This document shows, in pieces, positions 26,189 through 34,740 of a DNA stretch of 38,318 nucleotides; position 1 is the first letter of the stretch, and each line of letters starts with the position of its first letter. The stretch is from an uncultured Acetatifactor sp. (GTDB lineage: Bacteria > Bacillota > Clostridia > Lachnospirales > Lachnospiraceae). A program made the translations under genes and the position numbers. The notes beneath the pieces are model-generated. The model saw nothing but the letters and a program-made list of their open reading frames with translations, was not told the DNA's origin and ran no database searches. The stretch covers positions 1 to 38,318 of the forward strand of contig CANQPH010000029.1 of NCBI GenBank assembly GCA_947625675.1, written 5' to 3'.

Positions 26189-27160
26189 ATGGAACCGATG
26201 AGACTGAATAAATATCTGGCCCAGTGTGGTGTCTGCTCCCGCAGGGATGCGGATCATCTGATTGAGAGGGGCAAAGTTACCGTCAACGGGCAAACTGCTT
26301 CTTTGGGAGCTCTGGTGACGGATGTGGATACGGTGGTTGTGAATGGGAAGCCCCTGAAAGGCGTGGCCGAGACCAGAAAAGTGGTTCTGGCCTTTTACAA
26401 GCCTGCGGGAGTGATCTGTACGGAGCGGGATCGCCATGCGGAAAAGGTGTTGTCGGATCTGGTGCAGTATCCGATCCGGGTGACCTATGCCGGGCGTCTG
26501 GACAAGGATTCGGAGGGGCTGCTGCTTTTGACCAATGACGGGGATCTGATCGAGGCCATGATGCGGGGCTCCCACTGTCATGAGAAGGAATATATTGTAA
26601 AAGTGAATAAAGAGCTGACCCAGGAATTTTTGAAGGGCTTGGCCGAAGGGGTCTATCTCCCGGACTTGGATTGCACAACTCGCCCCTGTCGGGTGGAGCC
26701 TACGGGAAAGTTTACCTTCCGCATTGTCCTGACCCAGGGATTGAACCGGCAAATTCGCCGGATGTGCGAGGCTTTTGGGTACCATACCAGAAAGCTGCAG
26801 AGAGTGCGGGTGGTGAACATCCGTCTGGATGGCATTCCTTATGGAAAATATCGGGAAGTGACGGGGAAAGAGCTGGAAGAGCTCTACAGGGCCGTGGGCT
26901 TGAAAGCGCCGGAGCAGGGCGATTCCAAACAGGATAAACCAGCGCAGGATAAATTGGAGCAAACCGCTCCCAAGCGGGATAAGCCAACGCAGAATAAATC
27001 GGAACAAACTGCTTCCAAGCGGAATAGGCCCGTGCAGAACAGATCAGAGCAGGGCAGACCTGCACAAACCGGGCAAAGAAAGTATAAGCTTGCGCAGGAT
27101 AAGTCAGCGCCATACAGATCGGAAGTCCGCAGACATCGTACAGGAGGCAGAGAGGCATGA
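26189..27160 (+). CDS. rluF: 23S rRNA pseudouridine synthase, RluF-like, with repetitive basic tail
   Basis: Converts a uridine in 23S rRNA to pseudouridine. S4 domain at residues about 4-50 (MRLNKYLAQCGVCSRRDADHL), then the RsuA/RluF catalytic domain with the active-site Asp in AGRLDKDSEGLLLLTNDGDL, plus HEKEYIVKV and LTQGLNRQIRRMCEAFGY, wording closest to RluF. The core ends near residue 245. A tail of about 78 residues rich in Lys, Gln, Arg and Pro with a 15-residue repeat follows and is not part of the family; it may add RNA affinity (inference). ATG at 26189 is chosen over the open frame upstream because it precedes the S4 domain and has GAGG 8 nt before. ATGA overlap with ligA. Confidence 0.9.
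   Translation: MEPMRLNKYLAQCGVCSRRDADHLIERGKVTVNGQTASLGALVTDVDTVVVNGKPLKGVAETRKVVLAFYKPAGVICTERDRHAEKVLSDLVQYPIRVTYAGRLDKDSEGLLLLTNDGDLIEAMMRGSHCHEKEYIVKVNKELTQEFLKGLAEGVYLPDLDCTTRPCRVEPTGKFTFRIVLTQGLNRQIRRMCEAFGYHTRKLQRVRVVNIRLDGIPYGKYREVTGKELEELYRAVGLKAPEQGDSKQDKPAQDKLEQTAPKRDKPTQNKSEQTASKRNRPVQNRSEQGRPAQTGQRKYKLAQDKSAPYRSEVRRHRTGGREA
26945..27079 (+). repeat. 45-bp in-frame tandem repeat in the RluF tail
   Basis: Units start at exactly 26945, 26990 and 27035 and encode QDKLEQTAPKRDKPT, QNKSEQTASKRNRPV and QNRSEQGRPA...; the third is decayed. A period of 15 codons preserves frame. Confidence 0.85.
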
Positions 27161-29139
27161 CCGAGGAACAGAGAAGCATGACCGAGGAGCAGAGCAGGAT
27201 CAAATATCTGGTGGAAACTTTGAATGCGGCGGCCAGGGCCTATTATGCCGAGGATACCGAGATCATGAGCAACCGGGAGTATGATGCCCTGTATGATGAG
27301 CTGGAGGCCCTGGAGGCGAAGACGGGGATCGTGCTTTCCAACAGCCCCACGGTGAACGTGGGGTATGAGGCGGTGGAAGAGCTGCCCAAGGAGGCCCACG
27401 AAAGCCCCATGCTTTCCCTGGGCAAGACCAAGAGCCGGGAGGAGCTGCGGGACTGGCTCCAGGGCCATGAAGCGCTGCTGAGCTGGAAGCTGGACGGCCT
27501 TACCATCGTACTGACCTACCGGGAAGGAAAGCTGGCCAAGGCCGTGACCAGGGGCAACGGGGAAATCGGGGAGGTGGTGACCAACAACGCCAGAACCTTC
27601 CGGAACCTTCCCTTGAGCATCGCTTTTCAGGGAGAACTGGTGCTCCGGGGGGAAGCGGTGATCACTTATTCCGATTTTGAGAAGATCAATGCCCAGATCG
27701 AGGACGTGGAGGCCCGGTACAAGAATCCCCGGAATCTGTGCAGCGGCAGCGTCCGGCAGCTGAACAACGAGATCACGGCCAAGCGAAATGTGAAGCTGTA
27801 CGCTTTTACCCTGGTGAGCGCAGAAGGGGTGGACTTTCAGAATTCCAAGGAAAAGCAGTTCGATTTCCTCTCTTCCCAGGGCTTCGAGGTGGTGGAGCAC
27901 GTGAAGGTGACGGAGGACAACATTCTGGAGGCCATTGAGACCTTTGAAAAAAAGATTGAGACCTATGATATCCCTTCCGACGGCCTGGTGCTCACCTATG
28001 AGGACATCGCCTACGGCCAGTCCTTGGGACGCACCGCCAAGTTTCCCCGGGATTCCATCGCCTTCAAATGGGCGGATGAACTGCGGGAAACCAGGCTTTT
28101 GGAAATTGAATGGAGTCCCAGCCGCACGGGACTGATCAATCCCGTGGCGATTTTTGAGCCGGTGGAGCTGGAAGGCACCACGGTCAGCCGGGCCTCTGTC
28201 CACAATATCAGCATTCTCCGGGGGCTGCGGCTCGGAATCGGCGACCGGATCACGGTGTACAAGGCCAACATGATCATTCCCCAGATTGCGGAAAATCTCA
28301 CCGGCAGTGACACGGTGGAGATTCCGGCGACCTGCCCGGTTTGCGGCGGCCCCACCCAGATCCGTCAGGTGAACGAGGTGCAGTCCTTATACTGCGTGAA
28401 CGAGGATTGTCCCGCCAAGAAAATCAAGGCCTTTACCCTGTTTACCAGCCGGGACGCCATGAATATCGAAGGCTTGAGCGAAGCCACTCTGGAAAAATTC
28501 ATCGACAGAGGTTTTATTCGGGAATATGCCGACCTGTTCCATCTGGATCGCTACCAGGAGGAGATCACCCGGATGGAAGGGTTCGGGGAGAAGTCCTGCC
28601 AGAACCTGATCAATAGCGCTGACCAGGCCCGCAATACCACCCTGCCCCGGCTGATTTATGCCCTGGGCATCGCCAACATCGGGGCTGCCAACGCCAAAAT
28701 GCTCTGCCGTCATTTTGATTATGATCTGGAGCGGCTGAAGCAGGCGGACGTGGAAGAATTGAGCGCCATCGAGGGCGTGGGAGAGGTCATCGCCACGGCT
28801 TTCGTGGAATATATGAGAAATGAGGAGAATCTGGAAAAATTGGATCGCCTGGTGCCGGAGCTGTCCATCGAAGCGCCCAGGCTGGATGGAGAGAGCCAGA
28901 CCCTGGCGGGCAAGGTGTTCGTGATCACTGGGAGCCTGACCCACTATGGGAGCCGCAACGAGCTGAAGGAGATCATTGAGCAAAAAGGCGGCAAAGTGAC
29001 GGGGAGCGTCACCTCCAAGACGGACTGCCTGATCAACAACGACATTACCTCTACCTCCTCCAAAAATAAGAAGGCCAAGGAGCTGAACATTCCCATTATC
29101 ACGGAGGATCAGTTCCGGTCGGAATATCTGGGGCTGTGA
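27157..29139 (+). CDS. ligA: NAD+-dependent DNA ligase
   Basis: Seals nicks in DNA during replication and repair using NAD+, 660 aa (family about 650-680). Domains: Ia NAD-binding region with YYAEDTEIMSNREYDALYDEL, adenylation domain with nucleophile K111 in KLDG, OB fold, four-Cys zinc finger (CPVCGGPTQIRQ...YCVNEDC), helix-hairpin-helix repeats (about 440-575) and a C-terminal BRCT domain (about 585-660). The first 14 residues hold a 21-nt duplication (MTEEQRS-MTEEQSR), so an ATG at 27178 is an alternative start; 27157 has GGAGG 9 nt upstream and overlaps the rluF stop as ATGA. Confidence 0.97.
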   Translation: MTEEQRSMTEEQSRIKYLVETLNAAARAYYAEDTEIMSNREYDALYDELEALEAKTGIVLSNSPTVNVGYEAVEELPKEAHESPMLSLGKTKSREELRDWLQGHEALLSWKLDGLTIVLTYREGKLAKAVTRGNGEIGEVVTNNARTFRNLPLSIAFQGELVLRGEAVITYSDFEKINAQIEDVEARYKNPRNLCSGSVRQLNNEITAKRNVKLYAFTLVSAEGVDFQNSKEKQFDFLSSQGFEVVEHVKVTEDNILEAIETFEKKIETYDIPSDGLVLTYEDIAYGQSLGRTAKFPRDSIAFKWADELRETRLLEIEWSPSRTGLINPVAIFEPVELEGTTVSRASVHNISILRGLRLGIGDRITVYKANMIIPQIAENLTGSDTVEIPATCPVCGGPTQIRQVNEVQSLYCVNEDCPAKKIKAFTLFTSRDAMNIEGLSEATLEKFIDRGFIREYADLFHLDRYQEEITRMEGFGEKSCQNLINSADQARNTTLPRLIYALGIANIGAANAKMLCRHFDYDLERLKQADVEELSAIEGVGEVIATAFVEYMRNEENLEKLDRLVPELSIEAPRLDGESQTLAGKVFVITGSLTHYGSRNELKEIIEQKGGKVTGSVTSKTDCLINNDITSTSSKNKKAKELNIPIITEDQFRSEYLGL

Positions 29140-29253
29140 AAAAACGGTCTGGTTCGTCGTTTTCAGCCTGGCGTACCGCTCTCGACCGACGGTTCGGGGC
29201 TTGCCGCAAACGTGGCAGAAATTACTATATTTTGTATAAACAAGGAGCAGCAT

Positions 29254-30168
29254 ATGCCAATCAAGACACAAAGCGATCTGCCCGCCAGGGAGATCTTGGA
29301 AAATGAAAATATCTTCGTCATGGACGAATACCGGGCCCTGAACCAGCACATCCGCCCCCTGCAGGTTTTGATCCTGAACATCATGCCCGTGAAGCAGGAC
29401 ACGGAACTGCAGCTTCTGCGGGCCCTGTCCAACACCCCCCTGCAGGTGGACGTGACCTTCATGAACGTGAAGAGCCATATTTCCCTCAATACTTCGGTGA
29501 ATCATCTGAACAAGTTTTATACCTGTCTGGAGGAAATTCGGGATCAAAAATATGACGGCATGATCATCACCGGCGCTCCGGTGGAGGATATCAGCTTCGA
29601 AGAGGTGGATTACTGGGAGGAGATCTGCGAGATCATGGACTGGGCCCAGACCCACGTGACCTCCACCATTCATATCTGCTGGGCCGCCCAGGCGGGTTTT
29701 TATCATTATTATGGGATCAACAAGCGAAGTCTGCCCTCCAAACTTTTCGGCGTCTACGAGCACAAGGTGTCCAACCGGAAGATCCCCCTGGTGCGGGGCT
29801 TTGATGACGTGTTCCTGGCTCCCCACAGCCGCCATACCGAGACCCCGGCGGCGGAAATTCACGCCTGCAAGGAGTTGACCGTTCTGGCGGAGTCCCCCAT
29901 TGCGGGAGTGTTCCTGGCCATTGCGGAGAACGGCAAGAAAATTTTTGTCAACGGGCATCCCGAATATGACCGCTATACCTTGAACAACGAATACTACCGG
30001 GATCTGAACAAGGGCCTGCCCATTCACATCCCTTACAATTACTACCCCCATGACAATCCGGAGGAACGTCCCCTGCTCCAGTGGCGTTCCCACAGCAATA
30101 ACCTTTACAGCAACTGGCTCAATTACTACGTTTACCAGATCACTCCCTACGATATCCGGGAGATCTGA
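29254..30168 (+). CDS. metA: homoserine O-acetyltransferase (MetA type)
   Basis: Activates the hydroxyl of homoserine in methionine synthesis, 304 aa. Catalytic C142 in HICWAAQAG and the His/Glu pair in NGHPEYD are present. Residue 111, which decides the acyl donor in this family, is Glu (GAPVE, E111), as in the Bacillus cereus enzyme shown to use acetyl-CoA; Gly there gives succinyl-CoA use. The product is therefore probably O-acetylhomoserine despite the MetA name. ATG at 29254 has AAGGAG 6 nt upstream. The 114-nt gap after ligA holds no recognisable SAM riboswitch. Confidence 0.95.
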   Translation: MPIKTQSDLPAREILENENIFVMDEYRALNQHIRPLQVLILNIMPVKQDTELQLLRALSNTPLQVDVTFMNVKSHISLNTSVNHLNKFYTCLEEIRDQKYDGMIITGAPVEDISFEEVDYWEEICEIMDWAQTHVTSTIHICWAAQAGFYHYYGINKRSLPSKLFGVYEHKVSNRKIPLVRGFDDVFLAPHSRHTETPAAEIHACKELTVLAESPIAGVFLAIAENGKKIFVNGHPEYDRYTLNNEYYRDLNKGLPIHIPYNYYPHDNPEERPLLQWRSHSNNLYSNWLNYYVYQITPYDIREI

Positions 30169-30259
30169 GGGAAGGCTCACATTAGCTATTGTAAGGTAAA
30201 TTATCAATAGAGAAAACCAGTTGGCCTTAACTGCTTGGCGAAGAGAGGAGAAAAAGGAA

Positions 30260-30517
30260 TTGCGGATTGAATATAGTAGAAAAGCAGTAAAATATATTAA
30301 TGCTTTGGATCGACCAACAAAACAGCGAATTAAAGCAGCAATAGAGGGATTAACTGAAACACCGCCGAAGGGAGATATTAAAGTTCTGCAAGGATTTTCT
30401 GATGGACGAAAGCGTTTAAGAGTAGGAAAATATAGAATTATATATAATTATCTTGCTGAAGAAATAGAAATATTATATATTTATAATGTGGATTCAAGAG
30501 GAGATATTTATAAGTAA
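30260..30517 (+). CDS. RelE/ParE-family toxin-like protein
   Basis: 85-aa small basic protein with the RelE/ParE toxin pattern: IEYSRKAVKYINALDRPTKQRIKAAIEGL (two N-terminal helices), KVLQGFSDGRKRLRVGKYRIIYNY (core strands with basic residues) and IEILYIYNVDSRGDIYK. RelE members cleave mRNA on the ribosome and ParE members poison gyrase; which applies is not decidable here. TTG at 30260 is chosen because GAGAGGAG lies 9 nt upstream and homologs begin at this point. AT-rich unlike its neighbours, which suggests acquisition. The likely antitoxin follows 42 nt downstream, an inverted order compared with most relBE loci. Confidence 0.82.
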   Translation: MRIEYSRKAVKYINALDRPTKQRIKAAIEGLTETPPKGDIKVLQGFSDGRKRLRVGKYRIIYNYLAEEIEILYIYNVDSRGDIYK

Positions 30518-30559
30518 TATGTAATATGGATTTGACTAGAATGGAAGGGAGAAATGAAA

Positions 30560-30772
30560 ATGAGCGGAGTAGTAAAACAGGCTGTTGGATTGCTGGAAGT
30601 GCTTCCAGAAACTGAACAGAATTTTGCTTTAGAATTTATAAAAAAATTAGTAATTGCCTGGGATCCTGATTTTACAAAAGTAACACCAGCGGAGCGTGCG
30701 GAATTGGATGATATCGAAAAAGACATGAAAGAAAATGGAACAATTCCGCATGATGCTATTAATTGGGATTGA
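30560..30772 (+). CDS. probable antitoxin of the RelE/ParE-like pair
   Basis: 70-aa acidic protein: VVKQAVGLLEVLPETEQNFALEFIKKLVIAWDPDFTKVTPAERAELDDIEKDMKENG. Helical N-terminus with a disordered acidic C-terminus is the usual antitoxin design, and proteins of this kind lie beside RelE toxins in Lachnospiraceae (recollection, not searched). ATG at 30560 has GGGAG 8 nt upstream; an ATG two codons earlier (30554) is too close to it. AT-rich like its partner. Its last 14 nt overlap the 3' end of the convergent MocA-like gene. Confidence 0.7.
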   Translation: MSGVVKQAVGLLEVLPETEQNFALEFIKKLVIAWDPDFTKVTPAERAELDDIEKDMKENGTIPHDAINWD

Positions 30773-31508
30773 GTTTGGATATATCCGCCAGCCTGCGCAG
30801 GTCCTCCGGGGTATCCACGTCCAGTAGTTCTTTGGGATCTGAGACGGGCAGCAGGCGGATCAGTTCCGGATAGTTTCGGATCAAGGCGGAGCCGCCCTTC
30901 CCGGCGGGAAGACAGCACAATTCCGGGAAAAGGGATCTCGGAAAAAAGACCGGGCTGCCGGTCTGGAGTTCACTGCGAGGTTGGAACTTGGTATCGGGCT
31001 GGAGCCCTCTGTCGGCTGGAACTTCTCCGCAGAAGAAAGGTTTTTGCGCCCAGGGGCTCCTGGCACCCGGACGAAGAATTTTATCGGGGTTTTGGGAGAA
31101 GGCTTCCAAGAGATGCACAAGAGTTTCCCGGCTAAGCAGCGGCTGGTCCGCAGGACAGAAACAGCAGCCCTGGAGATCCGGCTGCAGCCTAAGCAGATAT
31201 TCCAACCCAAGCCGGATGGTATCATTTCGGCCCGGCAGCTCGTGGAGGATCGTCTCGATGCCCTGACTGCGGCAGAGCGCTGCAATCTCCGGATGCCTGG
31301 TGACCACCACCCGGTGGGAAAACAGCGGCTCGGCCGTGGCGGAAAGAATCTTCTGGATCAGGGTCTGTCCCTGAAAGTCAGCCATCAGCTTATTCCCCCC
31401 AAATCGTCTTCCAAGGCCGGAAGCCATGATGACACAGCCGACGGGGAGCATCCCCCCATTTGCCGAAACCGTTGTTCCACTTGCTGAAACTGTTCCTTTA
31501 TCCGCCAT
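30759..31508 (-). CDS. MocA/MobA-like nucleotidyltransferase
   Basis: NTP-transferase fold enzyme, 249 aa. VIMASGLGRRFGGNKL (residues 26-41) is the nucleotide-binding loop, FCPADQPLLSRETL holds the metal-binding Asp, and LLDVDTPEDLRRL is the typical end. The group includes MocA, which transfers CMP to molybdopterin; no molybdoenzyme genes are nearby, so the substrate is open. Between RPGAR and TGSPVFFPRSLFPEL, where relatives have only a few residues, sits an extra segment of about 30 residues (WAQKPFFCGEVPADRG...). ATG at 31508 has GGAGG upstream; the first 19 residues include a 21-nt duplication, so an internal start at residue 20 (MLPVG) is possible. Its 3' end overlaps the antitoxin. Confidence 0.83.
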   Translation of the reverse strand: MADKGTVSASGTTVSANGGMLPVGCVIMASGLGRRFGGNKLMADFQGQTLIQKILSATAEPLFSHRVVVTRHPEIAALCRSQGIETILHELPGRNDTIRLGLEYLLRLQPDLQGCCFCPADQPLLSRETLVHLLEAFSQNPDKILRPGARSPWAQKPFFCGEVPADRGLQPDTKFQPRSELQTGSPVFFPRSLFPELCCLPAGKGGSALIRNYPELIRLLPVSDPKELLDVDTPEDLRRLADISKLNPN

Positions 31509-31906
31509 TATTTCCTCCATTCCGGAGCGCTTGGGCAATGGGGCGATGAGAAAGCCGCCTCTTTGCATGCCAGGGCGATTGCCGGAATCATATATTCTCG
31601 CAAAAATTCGCCTTGTGATTTCTTTTTTAATCTCCATTTCGGAGCGTTTACGCAATCAGGACAAAGAGGAGTCTTCGCTTTTTTTGAGAAATTCGCAAAT
31701 GCAGTTCCTCAACTGTCATTCGGGATATTAGTGGCGCTCCGGCACGAATCTCCGATTCCGCATGAAAAAATCATAGCATATTCCCGGCTTGTTTACAACG
31801 TTTCCCCACAAATTTACAATCTTTTCCGACAGGTCGCCCATAAATTTTCCGCCATTTACCGGCTGCATAAATCTTGCCCAATTTTTGCCCAAAAGGGGCC
31901 AGCCTC
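31509..31906. other. intergenic region without a supported gene
   Basis: About 400 bases between the MocA-like gene and the GH3 promoter. Short frames are open on both strands, but none has a ribosome site and family-like sequence together. Two similar stretches (CGCTCCGGAATGGAGG near 31515-31530 and CGCTCCGAAATGGAG near 31637-31651, minus strand) are self-similar. The right part (31760-31880) is AT-richer. No tRNA, riboswitch or terminator recognised. Confidence 0.5.
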
Positions 31907-31936
31907 TTGACTTTGAGGGCCGGATTAAGATATCAT
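31907..31936 (+). promoter_or_regulatory. promoter of the GH3 gene
   Basis: TTGACT (31907-31912), 18-bp spacer, TATCAT (31931-31936). Followed directly by repeated GAAACG motifs that may be an operator. Confidence 0.6.
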
Positions 31937-31990
31937 TGGTATAGAAACGTTGGTATAGAAACAACGATGTGGAAACGTTGATGTGGAAAT
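31937..31990 (+). repeat. iterated GAAACG motif in the GH3 leader
   Basis: Four near-copies in 54 bp: TTGGTATAGAAACG, TTGGTATAGAAACAACG, ATGTGGAAACG and TTGATGTGGAAATG. The spacing is irregular (about 11-17 bp). Located at the predicted transcription start, so they may bind a regulator or simply be a local duplication. Confidence 0.6.
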
Positions 31991-32032
31991 GCAAAGAACG
32001 GCTTGGAGGAAACCGGAGTTGGGAGGTTGAAA

Positions 32033-34684
32033 ATGGATATCAGACAGGTTTTGGGATTCGTAACGGGAAAACCGAGCAGGCATCCTTATCCGGAGCATAT
32101 GGAGCAGGCCCGCAGGATTGCGGCGGAGGGCATGGTGCTGTTGAAAAACGAGAAGGAGGTTCTGCCGCTGCAGCCCGGCAAGGTAGCTCTGTTCGGTGCG
32201 GGGGCGGTGGATACCGTCGCCTGCGGTACCGGTAGCGGATACGTGTTCGCCCCTTATACCGTGACGGTGCGGCAGGGCCTGGAAAATGCGGGATTTCGGC
32301 CGACCAGCGAAAAATGGCTGGAGCGGTTCGCCCGGGACAGCAAGAAGGCCAACAAGGAGGACAAGACCCTTTCCAAGTTGGACAGAATGTGGAGCGGTTT
32401 GTCCATCCTGATCGATGAGCCGGAGATTACGGAAGAAGAGCTTGCGGAAGCCAGAGAGGCGGACACTGCGATCTACGTGCTGCGGCGCAATGCCGGAGAG
32501 GGCAAGGATAGAAAAGCGGAAAAAGGGGATTATTACCTTTCCGATGGGGAGGAAAGGAATCTTCGGAAAGTGGCGGCGTCCTTTGACCATACGGTGGTGG
32601 TGCTGAATACCTGCGTGGTGGACGCCAATTTCGTGAATGAGATCCCAGGCATTGACGGGGTGGTGCTCATGGGGCAGGCGGGAAACGAGGGCGGCAACGC
32701 CCTGGCGGACGTGCTGACCGGCAAGGTGTCTCCCGGAGGCAGGCTGACGGATACCTGGGCCAGGGCTTATGAGGACAACCCGGCCAGCCGTACCTTTGGC
32801 GGCAATGACGGGAATTCCCTGCAGGAGGATTATACGGAGGATATTTTTGTAGGATACCGTTATTTCGACACTTTTGGCGTAGAGCCTCTGTATCCCTTCG
32901 GCTATGGTTTGAGCTATACGGAATTCACCCGGGTCTGCAGGAAGGTGACGGCGGACTGGAAACAGATCCGGCTGGAGGTGGAGGTGACGAACCGGGGGAA
33001 GCGTTCCGGCAGGGAAGTGGTGCAGGTGTATGTGACCGCCCCGGAGGGACGGCTGCCGCAACCATATCAGGAATTAAAGGGTTATGGAAAAACCAAGCTT
33101 CTGACTCCGGGGGAGTCGGAACTTTTGGATATCGTAATTCCCACGGAAAGCCTGGCATCCTTTGACACCCAAAAAGCGGCTTATGTCATGGAGCCGGGGG
33201 ATTATCTGCTGCGCATGGGATGCCACAGCCGTAAGACGGAAGTGGTGGGGATCCTGCGGCTGGACGGGGAGGCGGTGGTCCGTCAGGTGCGGAATGAATT
33301 CTGGCCGGATCATCCCCTGGGTCTCCTGAAGGCCCCTGTTCGCAAGAAAGAAACCCCAGAAGCTTTGGTGCTCCCTCTTTCTGCCGCAGACTGCGTGACT
33401 GTGGACGATGCCTGCAGGACTGCGGGAGGGCGGAATCCGGGCAGAGAGCGGATGCAGGGAGTCAAACCCGCCGTGGATGCGACGCTTCCGGACGTAAAGG
33501 AAGGTCGAGTGACCGTGGAAGAGTTTGTCGCCTCCCTGGAGGACGAGGTGCTGCTGCGTCTGGTTGCGGGCAATGCCAATGAGACGCCTTATGAAGCCAA
33601 AATTCGTATGAAGAAAAAGGCAAAGCCGGTGAAAGGGCCTCAGTCTTCCGGCGCCACCACCTCTCTTTTTGTGAAAAGTCTGGGCATTCCCAACTGGTTG
33701 GTGACGGACGGGCCCGCCGGCCTGCATTTGCCGCTTTGCGGCGCCACTTGTTATCCCGTGGGCATGGTGCTGGCCCAGACCTGGGAAGATTCCTCCTGCG
33801 AGATCATGGGAAACGGCGTGGGAAAAGAATTGGAATATTACAATTACAGCATTATCCTGGGGCCCGGCATGAACATTCACAGGGATCCTCTCTGCGGCCG
33901 GAATTTCGAATATTTTTCGGAAGATCCCCTGCTTTCCGGCAACACGGCGGCGGCCATTACCAGGGGCGTGCAGAAGACGCCGGGGGCCGGAGTGTCCATC
34001 AAGCACTTCGCCTGCAACAACCAGGAAGCGGACCGGGTGGAAAGCAACAGTACCGTGTCGGAGCGGGCCTTGCGGGAAATCTACCTGAAAGGGTTTGAAA
34101 TCTGCGTGCGCAAGTCCCAGCCCAAGACCGTGATGACCAGCTACAATCTGATCAACGGGATACATACCTCATCCAATTATCAGCTTCTGACGGAGGTGCT
34201 CAGGGGAGAATGGGGCTTCAAGGGTCTGGTGATGACGGACTGGGGTACTAAGAGCGAGAAGACGGATGACCTCCATGCGGGCAACGACCTGATTATGGGC
34301 GGCTATCGCAGCCAGTTCCTGATGGCGGCGCTTAGGGGCGATGGGCCGCAGTTTGGGCCGGATGGGTATGTCCGGGAAGAGACGTTCAAGGTCTTTGGAG
34401 GCTTCTTCAAGGAGACGGTGGAATACTGGAACGCTTTTGAACCTTCCAAGGACGGCCCGGACCGGGCGAGCGCCAGGGTGGCCGCCGGAACGGAAGTTTC
34501 TTCCAAGGTGCGGGAGAAGGTGGAGGCAGGCATTGCGGAAGTGGTGGAAGAGGCGGATGGCAGCAGAACCGTCATCTATCGGGGCACCAACAGGGGAGTT
34601 TACCTGGACCGCACCGACATACAGGCCTGTGTCTGCCGCATGCTGGAACAGCTGATGGATTCCGTGTCTTACCGTAAGATGTGA
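32033..34684 (+). CDS. glycoside hydrolase family 3 beta-glucosidase, reversed domain order
   Basis: 883-aa cytoplasmic (no signal peptide) exo-glycosidase. The GH3 C-terminal alpha/beta domain comes first (about 20-300; EGMVLLKNEKEVLPL, GRLTDTWA, PLYPFGYGLSYTEF), then a fibronectin-III-like domain (about 305-420), a linker, and the TIM barrel at the end (about 540-780; GPGMNIHRDPLCGRNFEYFSEDP, KHFACNNQE, VMTDWG with nucleophile D736). The acid/base Glu probably lies in AGEGKDR near residue 163. This C-to-N permutation is known from Ruminococcus albus and Butyrivibrio enzymes. ATG at 32033 has GGGAGG 7 nt upstream. The neighbour kduI suggests use of plant glycan breakdown products. Confidence 0.93.
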   Translation: MDIRQVLGFVTGKPSRHPYPEHMEQARRIAAEGMVLLKNEKEVLPLQPGKVALFGAGAVDTVACGTGSGYVFAPYTVTVRQGLENAGFRPTSEKWLERFARDSKKANKEDKTLSKLDRMWSGLSILIDEPEITEEELAEAREADTAIYVLRRNAGEGKDRKAEKGDYYLSDGEERNLRKVAASFDHTVVVLNTCVVDANFVNEIPGIDGVVLMGQAGNEGGNALADVLTGKVSPGGRLTDTWARAYEDNPASRTFGGNDGNSLQEDYTEDIFVGYRYFDTFGVEPLYPFGYGLSYTEFTRVCRKVTADWKQIRLEVEVTNRGKRSGREVVQVYVTAPEGRLPQPYQELKGYGKTKLLTPGESELLDIVIPTESLASFDTQKAAYVMEPGDYLLRMGCHSRKTEVVGILRLDGEAVVRQVRNEFWPDHPLGLLKAPVRKKETPEALVLPLSAADCVTVDDACRTAGGRNPGRERMQGVKPAVDATLPDVKEGRVTVEEFVASLEDEVLLRLVAGNANETPYEAKIRMKKKAKPVKGPQSSGATTSLFVKSLGIPNWLVTDGPAGLHLPLCGATCYPVGMVLAQTWEDSSCEIMGNGVGKELEYYNYSIILGPGMNIHRDPLCGRNFEYFSEDPLLSGNTAAAITRGVQKTPGAGVSIKHFACNNQEADRVESNSTVSERALREIYLKGFEICVRKSQPKTVMTSYNLINGIHTSSNYQLLTEVLRGEWGFKGLVMTDWGTKSEKTDDLHAGNDLIMGGYRSQFLMAALRGDGPQFGPDGYVREETFKVFGGFFKETVEYWNAFEPSKDGPDRASARVAAGTEVSSKVREKVEAGIAEVVEEADGSRTVIYRGTNRGVYLDRTDIQACVCRMLEQLMDSVSYRKM

Positions 34685-34740
34685 AAGGAAGACGGGAAGT
34701 CATGTCAGGGGCCGCTTGAGAATTTGTTTTTGAAAAAAGA

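Noticed and set aside
29140..29253. SAM riboswitch or T-box before metA
   Set aside because: The gap is only 114 nt and shows none of the conserved stems or a terminator/antiterminator pair.
31728..31994. 88-codon minus-strand frame in the MocA-GH3 gap
   Set aside because: It runs over the GH3 promoter and repeats, has no ribosome site, and its sequence matches no family I know.
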